Origin: Gammaproteobacteria bacterium
Lineage (GTDB): Bacteria; Pseudomonadota; Gammaproteobacteria; Steroidobacterales; GCA-2729495
Assembly (NCBI GenBank): GCA_016874095.1
Contig: VGVH01000006.1
Location: 1-64,000, forward strand
Reading direction: 5' to 3'
DNA: 64,000 nucleotides
Part shown: positions 42,111 through 50,979 of the stretch, piece by piece
How the letters are laid out: the number at the start of each line of letters is the position of its first letter
Position numbering within the stretch: the stretch's first letter is position 1
The notes under the pieces: generated by a model
Database searches by the model: none
Told to the model about the DNA's origin: nothing
Seen by the model: the letters and a program-made list of their open reading frames with translations, nothing else
Position numbers and translations under genes: made by a program

Positions 42111-43952
42111 TCAGTCCAGTTCGAACTCGGTCTTCCACGATTCATCGCGTTCCACGACCGGCTGGTCCTTCTTGTCCATCAGGAAGTTTTCGACGACGAG
42201 GTAGTCCATCTCGGTGCGCATGAAGCAGCGGTAGGCGTCGGATGGCGTGCAGACGATGGGTTCGCCACGCACGTTGAAGGACGTGTTCACGAGCACACCG
42301 CAGCCGGTCTGCTGCTCGAACGCAGCCAGCAGCGCGTGGTAGCGCGGATTCGTCTCGGGATGCACGGTCTGCACGCGCGCCGAGTAATCGACGTGGGTGA
42401 TGGCCGGCAGTTCGGAACGCTTCAGCTTCAGTTTTTCGATGCCGAACAGCTTCTGCTGTTCGTCGCTCAACGGAATCCGCAGATCCTCGCGCACCGGCGC
42501 CACGATCAGCATGTACGGGCTCTCGGCGTCCAGCTCGAAGTACTTCGAGACCTTGCCCGCCAGAACCGACGGCGCGAAGGGGCGGAACGACTCGCGATAC
42601 TTGATCTTGAGGTTCATCACCGTCTGCATCTTCGCGCTGCGCGGATCGCCGATGATCGAACGGCCACCGAGCGCACGGGGACCGAATTCCATGCGACCCT
42701 GCACCCAGCCCACCACGTTCTCGGCTGCCAGTATCCCGGCGAGCCGGGGCATCAACTCGGCATCGTCGAGCTCGACGTACTTCGCACCTGCGGCGTCCAG
42801 CTGCCGGCGCACCTCGTCGCGGCTGTAACGCGGCCCCAGGTAGGAACCGCGCATCGTGTCGTGGCCGTTCACGCGACGCTCGGCACCGCGGTATTCGTAC
42901 CAGGCGACGGCGGCCGCGCCGATCGCGCCGCCCGCATCACCCGCGGCAGGCTGGATCCAGAGGCGCTTGAAGGGGCCCTCGCGCAGGATGCGGCCGTTGG
43001 CGACGCAGTTGAGCGCCACTCCCCCCGCCAGGCAGAGGTTGTCCTCGCCGGTTTCCCGGTGCAGCGTGCGCGACAGTCGCAGCACGACTTCCTCGGTCAC
43101 CTGCTGGATCGACGCGGCGAGATCCATCTCGCGCTGCGTGACCTGGCTTTCCGATCTGCGGGGCGGGCCACCGAACAGCGCGTCGAAGCGCTCGTTCGTC
43201 ATGGTGAGCCCCGTGCAGTAGTTGAAGTACTGCATGTCCAGGCGGAAGGTGCCGTCGTCCTTCAGGTCGAGCAACTTCTCAAGGATGAGGTCCCTGTAGA
43301 CCGGGCGGCCATAGGGCGCGAGTCCCATGAGCTTGTACTCGCCCGAGTTCACCTTGAAGCCAGTGAAATAGGTGAACGCGGAGTACAGCAGGCCCAGCGA
43401 ATGCGGGAAGTCGATTTCCCACATCGGCTCGAGACGGCTGCCCTGCCCGCGCCACGCGGACGTCGTTGCCCACTCGCCGACGCCATCCAGACAGAGAACC
43501 GCGGCGCTCTCGAACGGGCTGAAATAGAAAGCGGACGCGGCGTGCGACTGGTGATGCCCTGCAAAGAGCAACGGCGGCAGGTCCTTCGCCTTGCACTGCC
43601 CGATCTCGCCGAACTCCGTCTTCAGCGTGCTCTTGAGGTACAGCTTCTCCTTGAGCCAGACAGGCATCGCGGCGACAAAGGAGCGGAAGCCGTTGGGGGC
43701 GTAGCTGAGATAGGTCTCGAGCAGACGCTCGAATTTGACGAGCGGCTTGTCGTAGAAAACGATGTGGTCGACGTCGCGCAGCCCGATCCCCGCCTCCTCC
43801 AGGCAGTAGCGGATGGCATGCCCCGGGAACCGCGGGTCGTGTTTCTTGCGCGTGAAGCGTTCTTCCTGCGCAGCGGCCACGAGGTCGCCATCGCGCATCA
43901 GCGCCGCGGCACTGTCGTGGTAGTACGCGGAAATTCCGAGCATATTCGCCAT
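42111..43952 (-). CDS. carbamoyltransferase (NodU/CmcH family)
   Basis: This is 613 residues. The N-terminal Kae1-like domain has LGISAYYHDSAAALMRDGDL, AAQEERFTRKKHDPRFP, LFAGHHQSHAASAFYFSPF (metal-binding His) and LCLDGVGEW. The YrdC-like C-terminal half has LCLAGGVALNCVANGRIL, MEFGPRALGGRSIIGDPR and LVNTSFNVRGEPIVCTPSDA. It transfers a carbamoyl group from carbamoyl phosphate, through carbamoyl-AMP, to a hydroxyl, here presumably on a sugar of the polysaccharide. It is followed by SxtJ and DUF5989 and preceded 6 bases away by exosortase. Length fits the family. Confidence 0.92.
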   Translation of the reverse strand: MANMLGISAYYHDSAAALMRDGDLVAAAQEERFTRKKHDPRFPGHAIRYCLEEAGIGLRDVDHIVFYDKPLVKFERLLETYLSYAPNGFRSFVAAMPVWLKEKLYLKSTLKTEFGEIGQCKAKDLPPLLFAGHHQSHAASAFYFSPFESAAVLCLDGVGEWATTSAWRGQGSRLEPMWEIDFPHSLGLLYSAFTYFTGFKVNSGEYKLMGLAPYGRPVYRDLILEKLLDLKDDGTFRLDMQYFNYCTGLTMTNERFDALFGGPPRRSESQVTQREMDLAASIQQVTEEVVLRLSRTLHRETGEDNLCLAGGVALNCVANGRILREGPFKRLWIQPAAGDAGGAIGAAAVAWYEYRGAERRVNGHDTMRGSYLGPRYSRDEVRRQLDAAGAKYVELDDAELMPRLAGILAAENVVGWVQGRMEFGPRALGGRSIIGDPRSAKMQTVMNLKIKYRESFRPFAPSVLAGKVSKYFELDAESPYMLIVAPVREDLRIPLSDEQQKLFGIEKLKLKRSELPAITHVDYSARVQTVHPETNPRYHALLAAFEQQTGCGVLVNTSFNVRGEPIVCTPSDAYRCFMRTEMDYLVVENFLMDKKDQPVVERDESWKTEFELD

Positions 43953-43958
43953 TGCTCG

Positions 43959-45581
43959 CTATTCGACGGACGCTGAGAAGGGGTCCGCGGGGGCGGGTAT
44001 GGGGTCCTGTTGCGGCACATGGTAATAGAGCCGCGGCTCCACCAGCTTGATGAAGTACGCGGCTGTCGCCTCCGCCTCGGCCAGATCGGCACCTTCCGGG
44101 ACCGGCAGGGTCAGGCGGACCATCGCGCCGTCGCTGCGGTTGCGCGTAAGCGAGTCCCAGAAGATGTACCACTTCACCAGGTATTCGTTGGTCAGGTAGC
44201 GGCCACGCTGCATGAACCAGTAGTACACCAGCGCGCGATTCGAGCCCTTGCTGATGATGGAGCGGTTCACGGGCAGGGCACTGCCGTCCGGCCCCGCCTC
44301 CGCGATCGTCGACTGGCCGAACTCCTCGATGACCCAGCCACCGCCGGGCAGGCAGGCGCGCGGCGAATGCGCCGAGGCGCCCTTGCGCTGCGACTCGTAG
44401 TAGGCCACGTAGAGTTCCACCGGATACCGGGACCCGGCGGACTGGTAGGTGCTGATCACGTAGTCCGTGAGCTTGAGCTGGTCGAGCACGTCCTGCTCGA
44501 GCCGGCCGTCCTCGCCACGCCAGTCGCCGATTGACAGCGGGAAACTGGCGAGCGACTGCCGGGCGGGGATGATTTCCTCGCGGTTCTGTATGACGAAGGA
44601 CCCGACCACGCCGGCCAGCAGCAGCGCGAGGCTCGCGAGCACCGGCGCCTGCGCCGGTCCCTGCCCGGCGAGGTAGCGGAAGTCGCCGACCTCCGGAATC
44701 TCGACCTCGAAGACCTCGGCCAGCCCGCGGCGGCTGACGAGCGCGAAAAGCGCCATCTCGAGGAACAGCAGCGCAATGCACGCGACGAAGATGATCCAGC
44801 CCTCGAAGTAGTGCAGGAAACCTTCCGCCTGCGACGTGCCATAGGCGTTCACCAGCACGCCGGTCACGGCGATGCGGAAGCTGTTCATGAAGATGGTGAT
44901 CGGCATCGTCGAGAGGAAGATGACGAGTTTCTGCCAGACCGGACCGCGGAAGATATACGCGCAGAAGAAGCCGAAACTCATCAGCGGGAACAGATAGCGC
45001 AGCCCGCTGCAGGCCTCGACGACCTGCAGCCGGTAGCTGCCGAGATCGATGACGTTGCCCTCGAGGAACACGCTGATGCCGACCAGCCGCAGGAACGCCG
45101 TGCCGATCTCCGACGACCACAGCTGGAAGAGGTTCGACAGATTGAACTGGAAGAACGCCGGCAGGGGGATCATGAAGGCGAGATAGATCAACCCGGCCCA
45201 GATCACGCGGAACCCGGTCCAGCCGATGGCGGCCAGCACCAGTCCCCACAAGGTCAGGAGGAACGAGTACTGGAGAATGGCGAAGATCGAGCTGTACTCG
45301 CCCAGCACGAACCCGAGGAGTCCGAGGGCGACGATGGCGAAGCCCCACCAGCTGGGGGCGGTGGGCGTGCGCCGCAGCTCATCGGCCTTTGCCCAGATCA
45401 GGTACAGGCTGACCAGGGGAATGAGGTAGCCGTGCTGGTATTCCGGCGACTCCCACCAGATCACCATGTTGACGACGCCATCGCGGAAGGTCGCGACCAG
45501 CGCGACGGCTGCGGCAGCGAGCAGCGCGGCGCCGACAGCCGGGTTGTTGCGTGACGAATCGTTCACCGCTGACTGCTCCAT
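43959..45581 (-). CDS. xrtD: exosortase D with fused EpsI domain
   Basis: This is 540 residues; ATG 45581 (MEQSAVND) is chosen since the longer frame begins with a Pro/Arg-rich stretch antisense to the upstream gene. Residues 1-310 hold about eight membrane helices with the exosortase site: LQVVEACSGLRYLFPL (catalytic Cys), IFMNSFRIAVTGVLVN (Arg) and EGFLHYFEGWIIFV (His). Residues 340-540 form the EpsI/DUF3485 domain (SIGDWRGEDGRL, HSPRACLPGGGWVIEEFG). This architecture is that of XrtD, thought to cleave V-P-x-x-D-type C-terminal sorting tags and couple them to EPS biosynthesis. No tagged substrate is seen in the window. Confidence 0.88.
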   Translation of the reverse strand: MEQSAVNDSSRNNPAVGAALLAAAAVALVATFRDGVVNMVIWWESPEYQHGYLIPLVSLYLIWAKADELRRTPTAPSWWGFAIVALGLLGFVLGEYSSIFAILQYSFLLTLWGLVLAAIGWTGFRVIWAGLIYLAFMIPLPAFFQFNLSNLFQLWSSEIGTAFLRLVGISVFLEGNVIDLGSYRLQVVEACSGLRYLFPLMSFGFFCAYIFRGPVWQKLVIFLSTMPITIFMNSFRIAVTGVLVNAYGTSQAEGFLHYFEGWIIFVACIALLFLEMALFALVSRRGLAEVFEVEIPEVGDFRYLAGQGPAQAPVLASLALLLAGVVGSFVIQNREEIIPARQSLASFPLSIGDWRGEDGRLEQDVLDQLKLTDYVISTYQSAGSRYPVELYVAYYESQRKGASAHSPRACLPGGGWVIEEFGQSTIAEAGPDGSALPVNRSIISKGSNRALVYYWFMQRGRYLTNEYLVKWYIFWDSLTRNRSDGAMVRLTLPVPEGADLAEAEATAAYFIKLVEPRLYYHVPQQDPIPAPADPFSASVE

Positions 45582-45585
45582 CGGG

Positions 45586-46839
45586 TTACTTCCGTGACTC
45601 GGCGGTGACGGCGCCGACGGCACCAACCAGCCCTTCGAGCAGGGCTTCGTAACGCTCGGCGAGCCGCGTGCGGTCGGCGTTCGCTTCGGCATAGTCGCGG
45701 CCGGCGCGCCCCATGGCCTCGCGCCGCCCGGCGTCCGCATGAAAATCCCGCACCGCCTGGGCCAGCTCGCGCGCATTCTCCGGGCGGATGCAGATGCCGG
45801 CACCGCTGGCATCGAGGATCCGCTGGCTTTCGCCGGCGACGCCCAGGATGATCGGCTTCATCATCGCCATGCTCTCGAAGATCTTCGAGGGAATGACCGA
45901 GCGAAACAGCGGCTGGTCGCGCAGGAGCACGAGGCTGACGGCGGTCGCGGACCAGATGCCGGGCATGCGCACCTTCGGTTGCTGGCCGAGCATGATGACG
46001 TTGGTGAGCTCCATCTCGTCGCGCTGGCGCAGGATTGCCTCGCGGCGCGCACCGTCGCCGACGAGCAGGAAGACGATGTCCGGCGTCGAGCGCAGCAGCG
46101 AGGCGGCTTCCAGAACCGTTTCCAGGCCGTGTGACACGCCGTGGGTCCCCACATAGGACACGACGAACTTGCGGCTGAGCCCCAGCTCCTCGGCAACGTC
46201 GCTGGCGCCGGACCGCGGCGAGAAAAAACCGAGATCGACACCGTTCTTGATGACCGTGATCTTCGCCGGACTCACCCCGCGCGCCTCGATGTGCGTGCGG
46301 AAGGACTCCGTCACCACGACCACATGGTCGGCATGGCGGTAGGCGAAGGCTTCGAGCCATTCGAGGAAACGTATCCACACGCTCTTGCGCATCGCGCCGA
46401 CGGCGACGATCGACTCGGGCCAGATGTCGCGGATCTCGAGCACCCAGGGCACGCGCTTGATGCGGCTGACGAAGTATCCGGCCAGGCCGCAGAAGAACTG
46501 CGGCGAGGTGCTGATCACCACGTCCGTGCGCGGCAGGAACGGGGCGACGAAAATCGCCATGAGCAGATAGAAGGTGTAGTTGAGCGTCCGGCGCACGAAT
46601 CCCTTGTTCGGCGCGACGTAGGTCAGCATGCGGTAGACGTTGATCCCCGCCACGGTGCCCCGCTGCATGATGCCGTTGCGGTAGCCCGGGTAGACCTTGC
46701 CTGTCGGATGATTTGGCACGCAGGTCAGCACCGAGACATCGTGACCGCGCGACGTCCAGACGCGGCAGTGCTCGTAGGTGCGGCTCGCCGGGGCGTTTAC
46801 TTCCGGGGGGAAGTAATGTGACAGGAACAGGATTCTCAA
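45586..46839 (-). CDS. GT4 family glycosyltransferase, WbuB-like
   Basis: This is 417 residues. It opens MRILFLSHYFPPEVNAPASR, then VLTCVPNHPTGKVYPGYRNG, WVLEIRDIWPESIVAVGAM and VTESFRTHIEARGVSPAKIT. The C-terminal domain has KFVVSYVGTHGVSHGLETVL and later PSKIFESMAMMKPIILGVAG, the E-x7-E region. The N-P-T-G-x-x-Y-P-G-Y block is distinctive for WbuB-type transferases that add an N-acetylated deoxysugar in O-antigen and EPS assembly. It lies 4 bases upstream of xrtD in the same minus operon. Confidence 0.9.
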   Translation of the reverse strand: MRILFLSHYFPPEVNAPASRTYEHCRVWTSRGHDVSVLTCVPNHPTGKVYPGYRNGIMQRGTVAGINVYRMLTYVAPNKGFVRRTLNYTFYLLMAIFVAPFLPRTDVVISTSPQFFCGLAGYFVSRIKRVPWVLEIRDIWPESIVAVGAMRKSVWIRFLEWLEAFAYRHADHVVVVTESFRTHIEARGVSPAKITVIKNGVDLGFFSPRSGASDVAEELGLSRKFVVSYVGTHGVSHGLETVLEAASLLRSTPDIVFLLVGDGARREAILRQRDEMELTNVIMLGQQPKVRMPGIWSATAVSLVLLRDQPLFRSVIPSKIFESMAMMKPIILGVAGESQRILDASGAGICIRPENARELAQAVRDFHADAGRREAMGRAGRDYAEANADRTRLAERYEALLEGLVGAVGAVTAESRK

Positions 46840-46843
46840 GGGC

Positions 46844-48517
46844 TCAGGCTCTCTCGATGATGTAGCGCAGCTCGTCGGGCAAGGTCATTTTGCTGCGTAA
46901 CACCAAGGTGGTTCTTTCTTGTTGTTGTCCGAACCGGGGGCAATAAACGCCCCGCTCCTCAGCCACCTCTGCCGCGGAGGCCACGACGATACGCACCACT
47001 GGTTTCAAGTCAACCAGCACCAGGTACTCCTGGGCTGCGACCCGCTCGACCCTGCACTCGGGGTGGAGGTGGATGTAGCTCTCCACGAGGTGCACGCCGG
47101 TGCCGGTGATACAGTCCCTAATATCCCACGACTGTCCCACCCGCACCGTGATGTGCCGCTCATGCACCACATGGCCAGATAGCCGGTGGTAGCCGTCGTG
47201 GGCGCCGCAGAATGTCAAATTCCCGTCGACGAGAAGGCTTAATTCGGCGTACAGCGGGCGCGCCCGGCGGGCAACGCGGAAAGCGCCCCAGACCTCGCTC
47301 TGACTCTCTCCGTCGACCACGACCGTGTTGTGGGCCGCCGTGCTGCGGAGGTAGTGCCGCAACGGCGTGTTTTCATAATCGTAGGTGCCGCTGTCGACGA
47401 CGATCCGCCGGCCGTCGAGGCACAGCTCGTAACCGAGCGTGTCGGCATGGGTGTGGCCGGGCTGGTAGTCGGGACCGCCGGGGCCGCAGTCTATCAGCAG
47501 GCTCTCGCCACCATTGCGATAGCCGAAGTAGCCTGTGTCGGCCTTGCAAACCCGCAAGGGGCCTTGCGCAGCACGGTCTGCGCCATCCTCCATCCCAAGA
47601 ACCTGCCGGCCATACGATGTGATGGTCGGTGCCGGTGGCGTCACACCCAACGCAGCGTCGTTGAACAACGGCATCTCGCCATCTGCGGCAAGTACGTCCT
47701 CGAAATAATGGAAGGCATTGCTGGCCGTTCTCTGCAGCTCGCTGGCGATCGGCATGGGCGCCAGCGACGGATTCAGTCGCAGCAGCTGAACGACATCCAA
47801 TAGGTCCTCCAGCACGATGGCGTGGTACATGACGCTGCGTTCATAGTGACCGCCGTCGGTGAGTATCTGCTCGCGGCATTGACCCAGCATCAGGTCCAGG
47901 CCCTCGGCCAGCAGCTGATCACCCTGCCGGCCGCCGAAAAACGCTCCGCCGAAGACCAGCGCCTTTGCGTTCTTGAACACGTGGTTCGCGAGCAGGTGCC
48001 ACTCGACGTTGCTCTCGAGCCAGGCCACCTGCCGCGCGAGGCTCTCGGTCGACGCCCGGCTCAGGTCGGGCCGCATCCAGAACCACTTGATCCAGTTCAC
48101 CACCCGCAAGGACGTCGTGTACGCTTCCCATCCGTCGCCATGGCCCTCTGGATTGCCGGCGATCCAGCTGTCGACGAGCGCAGCCTTGCGGGCGTCCCGA
48201 AGATCGGGCCAGCCGAGGTAGTCGAAATAATGCAGATTGTATCGCCACAGCTTCGAGCGCCCTTCGAAGACCCAGTCGACGTTGGCCTCCAGGTCGATCG
48301 GAGCCTCGCCTACGAACCACGCCATGCCAGCCTCGTCGAGTCGACCCGGTTGCGGCAGGAACTCCGGAATAATCAGCTCCCGTCGCCCTGGCAACTCTGA
48401 CCAGCGCCTTGCACGCCGTACGCCGAAGAGGCGATGCTGAAGCTGGTGCCAGATCTGGCGAGCCTTTAGGTGGCGAACGGTCCGCAGTAACCTCATCGTG
48501 GAGGGTAGAGATGTCAT
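46844..48517 (-). CDS. heparinase II/III-like protein (2)
   Basis: About 557 residues from ATG 48517; a TTG six codons upstream and an ATG seven codons downstream (MRLLRTVRHLKARQ) are alternatives. Toroid region: WRYNLHYFDYLGWPD, AYTTSLRVVNWIKWFW, WHLLANHVFKNAKALVFGGA (N-H), GGHYERSVMYHAIVLEDLLD. Beta-sandwich: PGHTHADTLGYELCLDGRRI, VVDSGTYDYENTPLRHYLRS and TAAHNTVVVDGESQSEVWGA. Family role: lyase-type cleavage of acidic polysaccharide or alginate-like chains. First gene of the minus-strand operon running to DUF5989, divergent from a Gfo/Idh/MocA gene. Confidence 0.9.
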   Translation of the reverse strand: MTSLPSTMRLLRTVRHLKARQIWHQLQHRLFGVRRARRWSELPGRRELIIPEFLPQPGRLDEAGMAWFVGEAPIDLEANVDWVFEGRSKLWRYNLHYFDYLGWPDLRDARKAALVDSWIAGNPEGHGDGWEAYTTSLRVVNWIKWFWMRPDLSRASTESLARQVAWLESNVEWHLLANHVFKNAKALVFGGAFFGGRQGDQLLAEGLDLMLGQCREQILTDGGHYERSVMYHAIVLEDLLDVVQLLRLNPSLAPMPIASELQRTASNAFHYFEDVLAADGEMPLFNDAALGVTPPAPTITSYGRQVLGMEDGADRAAQGPLRVCKADTGYFGYRNGGESLLIDCGPGGPDYQPGHTHADTLGYELCLDGRRIVVDSGTYDYENTPLRHYLRSTAAHNTVVVDGESQSEVWGAFRVARRARPLYAELSLLVDGNLTFCGAHDGYHRLSGHVVHERHITVRVGQSWDIRDCITGTGVHLVESYIHLHPECRVERVAAQEYLVLVDLKPVVRIVVASAAEVAEERGVYCPRFGQQQERTTLVLRSKMTLPDELRYIIERA

Positions 48518-48640
48518 CGTCGACGCCGTTCGCAACGATCGGAGTCATCGACATGGCCCGCGTCACAGACCGAAGTTCCGCGGTTGCCAGCACTGATTGC
48601 ATAAGCGAACATCGCGGCCACGGCATCAGGATCTGCGAAC

Positions 48641-49801
48641 ATGGATTATGTTTCCGCCTCTGTGGGATTCCGAGTGCGCAAGGCGCTGCGCTACGTGCAC
48701 TTGTACGGCGTGCGCCGGGCCCTGGTCAAGATTCGCGGCCAATTTCACATGCGCCGCTCCTATGAGGCACTGCCAGAGAACCATGTTCGGAACGCCACTG
48801 GAGCTCACGTCGGCCTGATCGGCTGCGGGAACTACTCGTTCTCGGTCATCGCCCACTACCTCAGGAAGAACCACGGAACAGTCATTCGCGCCTGCATGGA
48901 TACGAACCTGAATCGTGCCGCGTCCATGTTCGAGCACTACCGTGCGTCCTATTACACGGATGACGCCAGCGAACTTATCCAGGACCCGCGCATAGATCTT
49001 CTGTTCATCGCTTCAAACCATGCCAGTCACGCCGAATACGCCATCGATGCCCTGAACGCCGGCAAGGATGTCCATATAGAGAAACCCCACGCGGTCTCGA
49101 TGGACCAGTTGCGCCGCCTGTGCCGGGCGGCGCAGCAGAGCACCGGGCGGATCGTGTCCATAGGTTTCAACAGGCCTGGCAGCACCATCGGTCTGCGAAT
49201 CAGAGAGCTCCTGGACCGTGAAGACGGCACCATGATGCAGAACTGGTTCATTGCGGGCCACGAGATCGAGCCAGACCACTGGTACTTCCGCGACGAGGAA
49301 GGTGGGCGGATCCTCGGCAATCTCTGCCACTGGACGGATCTATCGTTCCAGACGACACCGGCTGAACGCCGATATCCGATCCGTATAACCCCGACCAGAT
49401 CGGTGAAGTCGGACTGCGACATCGCCGTGTCCTACGTCTTCGGCGACGGCTCGATCGCGGCGATCACCTTCTCGGCCAAGGGCCATGCTTTCGAGGGGGT
49501 CAAGGAACGCTACGCCGCCCATCGCGGCAACACGCTGCTCGCCATGGACGACTTCCAGCGACTCGTCGCGGATCAGGGGTCGAAGAAGACGGTATTGAGT
49601 CTCGCGAAGCGGGACCACGGACATGAGCGATCCATCGTCAATTCGTACCGACTGTCTCGCGACAAGAACACCCCTTCTCACCCGATCGACTACATATGGA
49701 ACACGGGCCGGCTGTTCCTCGCGACGAAGCTGGCGCTGGATGAGTCGCGCGTGGTCGTGGTGGAAGCTTTTGATGCAGCGCACGACCTGACGACGACCTG
49801 A
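48641..49801 (+). CDS. Gfo/Idh/MocA family oxidoreductase
   Basis: This is 386 residues. About 50 residues of basic leader precede the Rossmann fold HVGLIGCGNYSFSVIAHYLR, then ASNHASHAEYAIDALNAGKD, VHIEKPHAVSMDQLRRLCRA with the E-K-P motif, IGFNRPGSTIGLRIRELL and HWYFRDEEGGRILGNLCHWT, which carries the catalytic-region His. It is an NAD(P)-dependent sugar dehydrogenase, reductase or epimerising enzyme. It shares a 120-base divergent promoter region with the heparinase gene and ends TGATG into the next glycosyltransferase, so the two are coupled. Equivalent in role to the C-terminal half of the 39190 protein. Confidence 0.88.
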   Translation: MDYVSASVGFRVRKALRYVHLYGVRRALVKIRGQFHMRRSYEALPENHVRNATGAHVGLIGCGNYSFSVIAHYLRKNHGTVIRACMDTNLNRAASMFEHYRASYYTDDASELIQDPRIDLLFIASNHASHAEYAIDALNAGKDVHIEKPHAVSMDQLRRLCRAAQQSTGRIVSIGFNRPGSTIGLRIRELLDREDGTMMQNWFIAGHEIEPDHWYFRDEEGGRILGNLCHWTDLSFQTTPAERRYPIRITPTRSVKSDCDIAVSYVFGDGSIAAITFSAKGHAFEGVKERYAAHRGNTLLAMDDFQRLVADQGSKKTVLSLAKRDHGHERSIVNSYRLSRDKNTPSHPIDYIWNTGRLFLATKLALDESRVVVVEAFDAAHDLTTT

Positions 49802-50979
49802 TGCGAGTGCTGCTGAACTGCCTGTCGTCCCGCAGCGGGGGCGCTGTTGCTTACCTGAGAAACCTCGTCCCGCTGTTGCGACCGGCACTGGAGACACACG
49901 ATGCCGACCTGCTCGCACTCGGTCGGCCTGACCAGCAAGCATTACTCGAGGCGATTCCCGCTACCAACCAGGTCCTGGTGAGGAACTTCGTCGGTAGCAG
50001 TCTCGGGCGGTCACTGTGGGAGCGCCTGCGTCTCGCCTCGCTGATTCGATCGCTTGGCGTCGACGTGCTGTTTACGCCCTATCAGGTCGGCACGCTCGGC
50101 CCTGGCGTGCGCAACGTCGTGATGCTGCGAAACATGGAGCCGTTCTTCGGCGGCGAGTACGAATACTCCGTCAGGTCGCGACTGCGAAACGAGGCGCTGC
50201 GTGCGGCCACCGCCCGGTGCCTTCGGGCGGCCGATGCGGTAATCGCGGTCTCGGATTTCGCGGCACGGGTCGCGACCGAGTCACTTCATGTCGATCCGAT
50301 CGGGCTGCGCCGCATCTATCACGGCAGGGACCTCGCCTTCGGTTCGGATTCCGAATCCGTCGATCTCGCGCTTCGCGATCTCGGCCTGTCCGACAGACCC
50401 TTCATTTTTACCTGTGGCTCGATCCTGCCTTATCGCCGCGTCGAGGACATCGTCGCCGGCTACGGCCGTGCCGTCTCCGGTCAGGCAGAGCCGCCTCGAC
50501 TGGTGATCGCAGGCACCGGAACGGATGAGAGGTATTCCCACGCGGTGATGGCCTCGATCAGAAGCTCGCCTGCCAGGAGTTCCATCGACTACCTCGGTCA
50601 GGTAAGTCGCGAGTCCATGGTCGCGCTCTATCGGCGTTCCAAGCTGTTCGTGACAGCCACGGAAGTCGAGGCCTGCCCGAACATCGCCATCGAAGCGATG
50701 ACGGCCGGCTGCACCATCATCTCGTCGGCGACGCCAGTGATGCGGGAGATGTTTCGGGATGGCGCGCTGTTCTATTCACCCCGAGACGTAGATTCCCTCA
50801 CCGAGGTAATTCGCAGCACCCTTCTGGATGCAGGCATGGCAGCGGACCTCCGGAACCGCGCCGTTCGACGGGCGGAGACATTTTCCTGGGAGTCCTGTGC
50901 GCGTGAGACTGCGCAGTGCCTCGTCGATGGCGGCCCAACGCGACCTACCGGACGTCTACAGGCGTCACCGCATCGATGA
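49801..50979 (+). CDS. GT4 family glycosyltransferase
   Basis: This is 392 residues, GT-B fold. It begins MRVLLNCLSSRSGGAVAYLR, then LGVDVLFTPYQVGTLGPGVR, AADAVIAVSDFAARVATESL (the interdomain region), FIFTCGSILPYRRVEDIVAG, IDYLGQVSRESMVALYRRSK, and FVTATEVEACPNIAIEAMTA, which holds the E-x7-E donor motif. A retaining transferase of mannosyl/rhamnosyl-type relatives; specificity unknown. Coupled by TGATG to the upstream oxidoreductase. Its last 35 bases overlap the convergent asparagine synthase gene. Confidence 0.9.
   Translation: MRVLLNCLSSRSGGAVAYLRNLVPLLRPALETHDADLLALGRPDQQALLEAIPATNQVLVRNFVGSSLGRSLWERLRLASLIRSLGVDVLFTPYQVGTLGPGVRNVVMLRNMEPFFGGEYEYSVRSRLRNEALRAATARCLRAADAVIAVSDFAARVATESLHVDPIGLRRIYHGRDLAFGSDSESVDLALRDLGLSDRPFIFTCGSILPYRRVEDIVAGYGRAVSGQAEPPRLVIAGTGTDERYSHAVMASIRSSPARSSIDYLGQVSRESMVALYRRSKLFVTATEVEACPNIAIEAMTAGCTIISSATPVMREMFRDGALFYSPRDVDSLTEVIRSTLLDAGMAADLRNRAVRRAETFSWESCARETAQCLVDGGPTRPTGRLQASPHR

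Noticed and set aside
48641..48790. Basic leader of the Gfo/Idh/MocA protein as an export signal
   Set aside because: It lacks a hydrophobic core and a cleavage site; more likely a short helical N-terminal extension.
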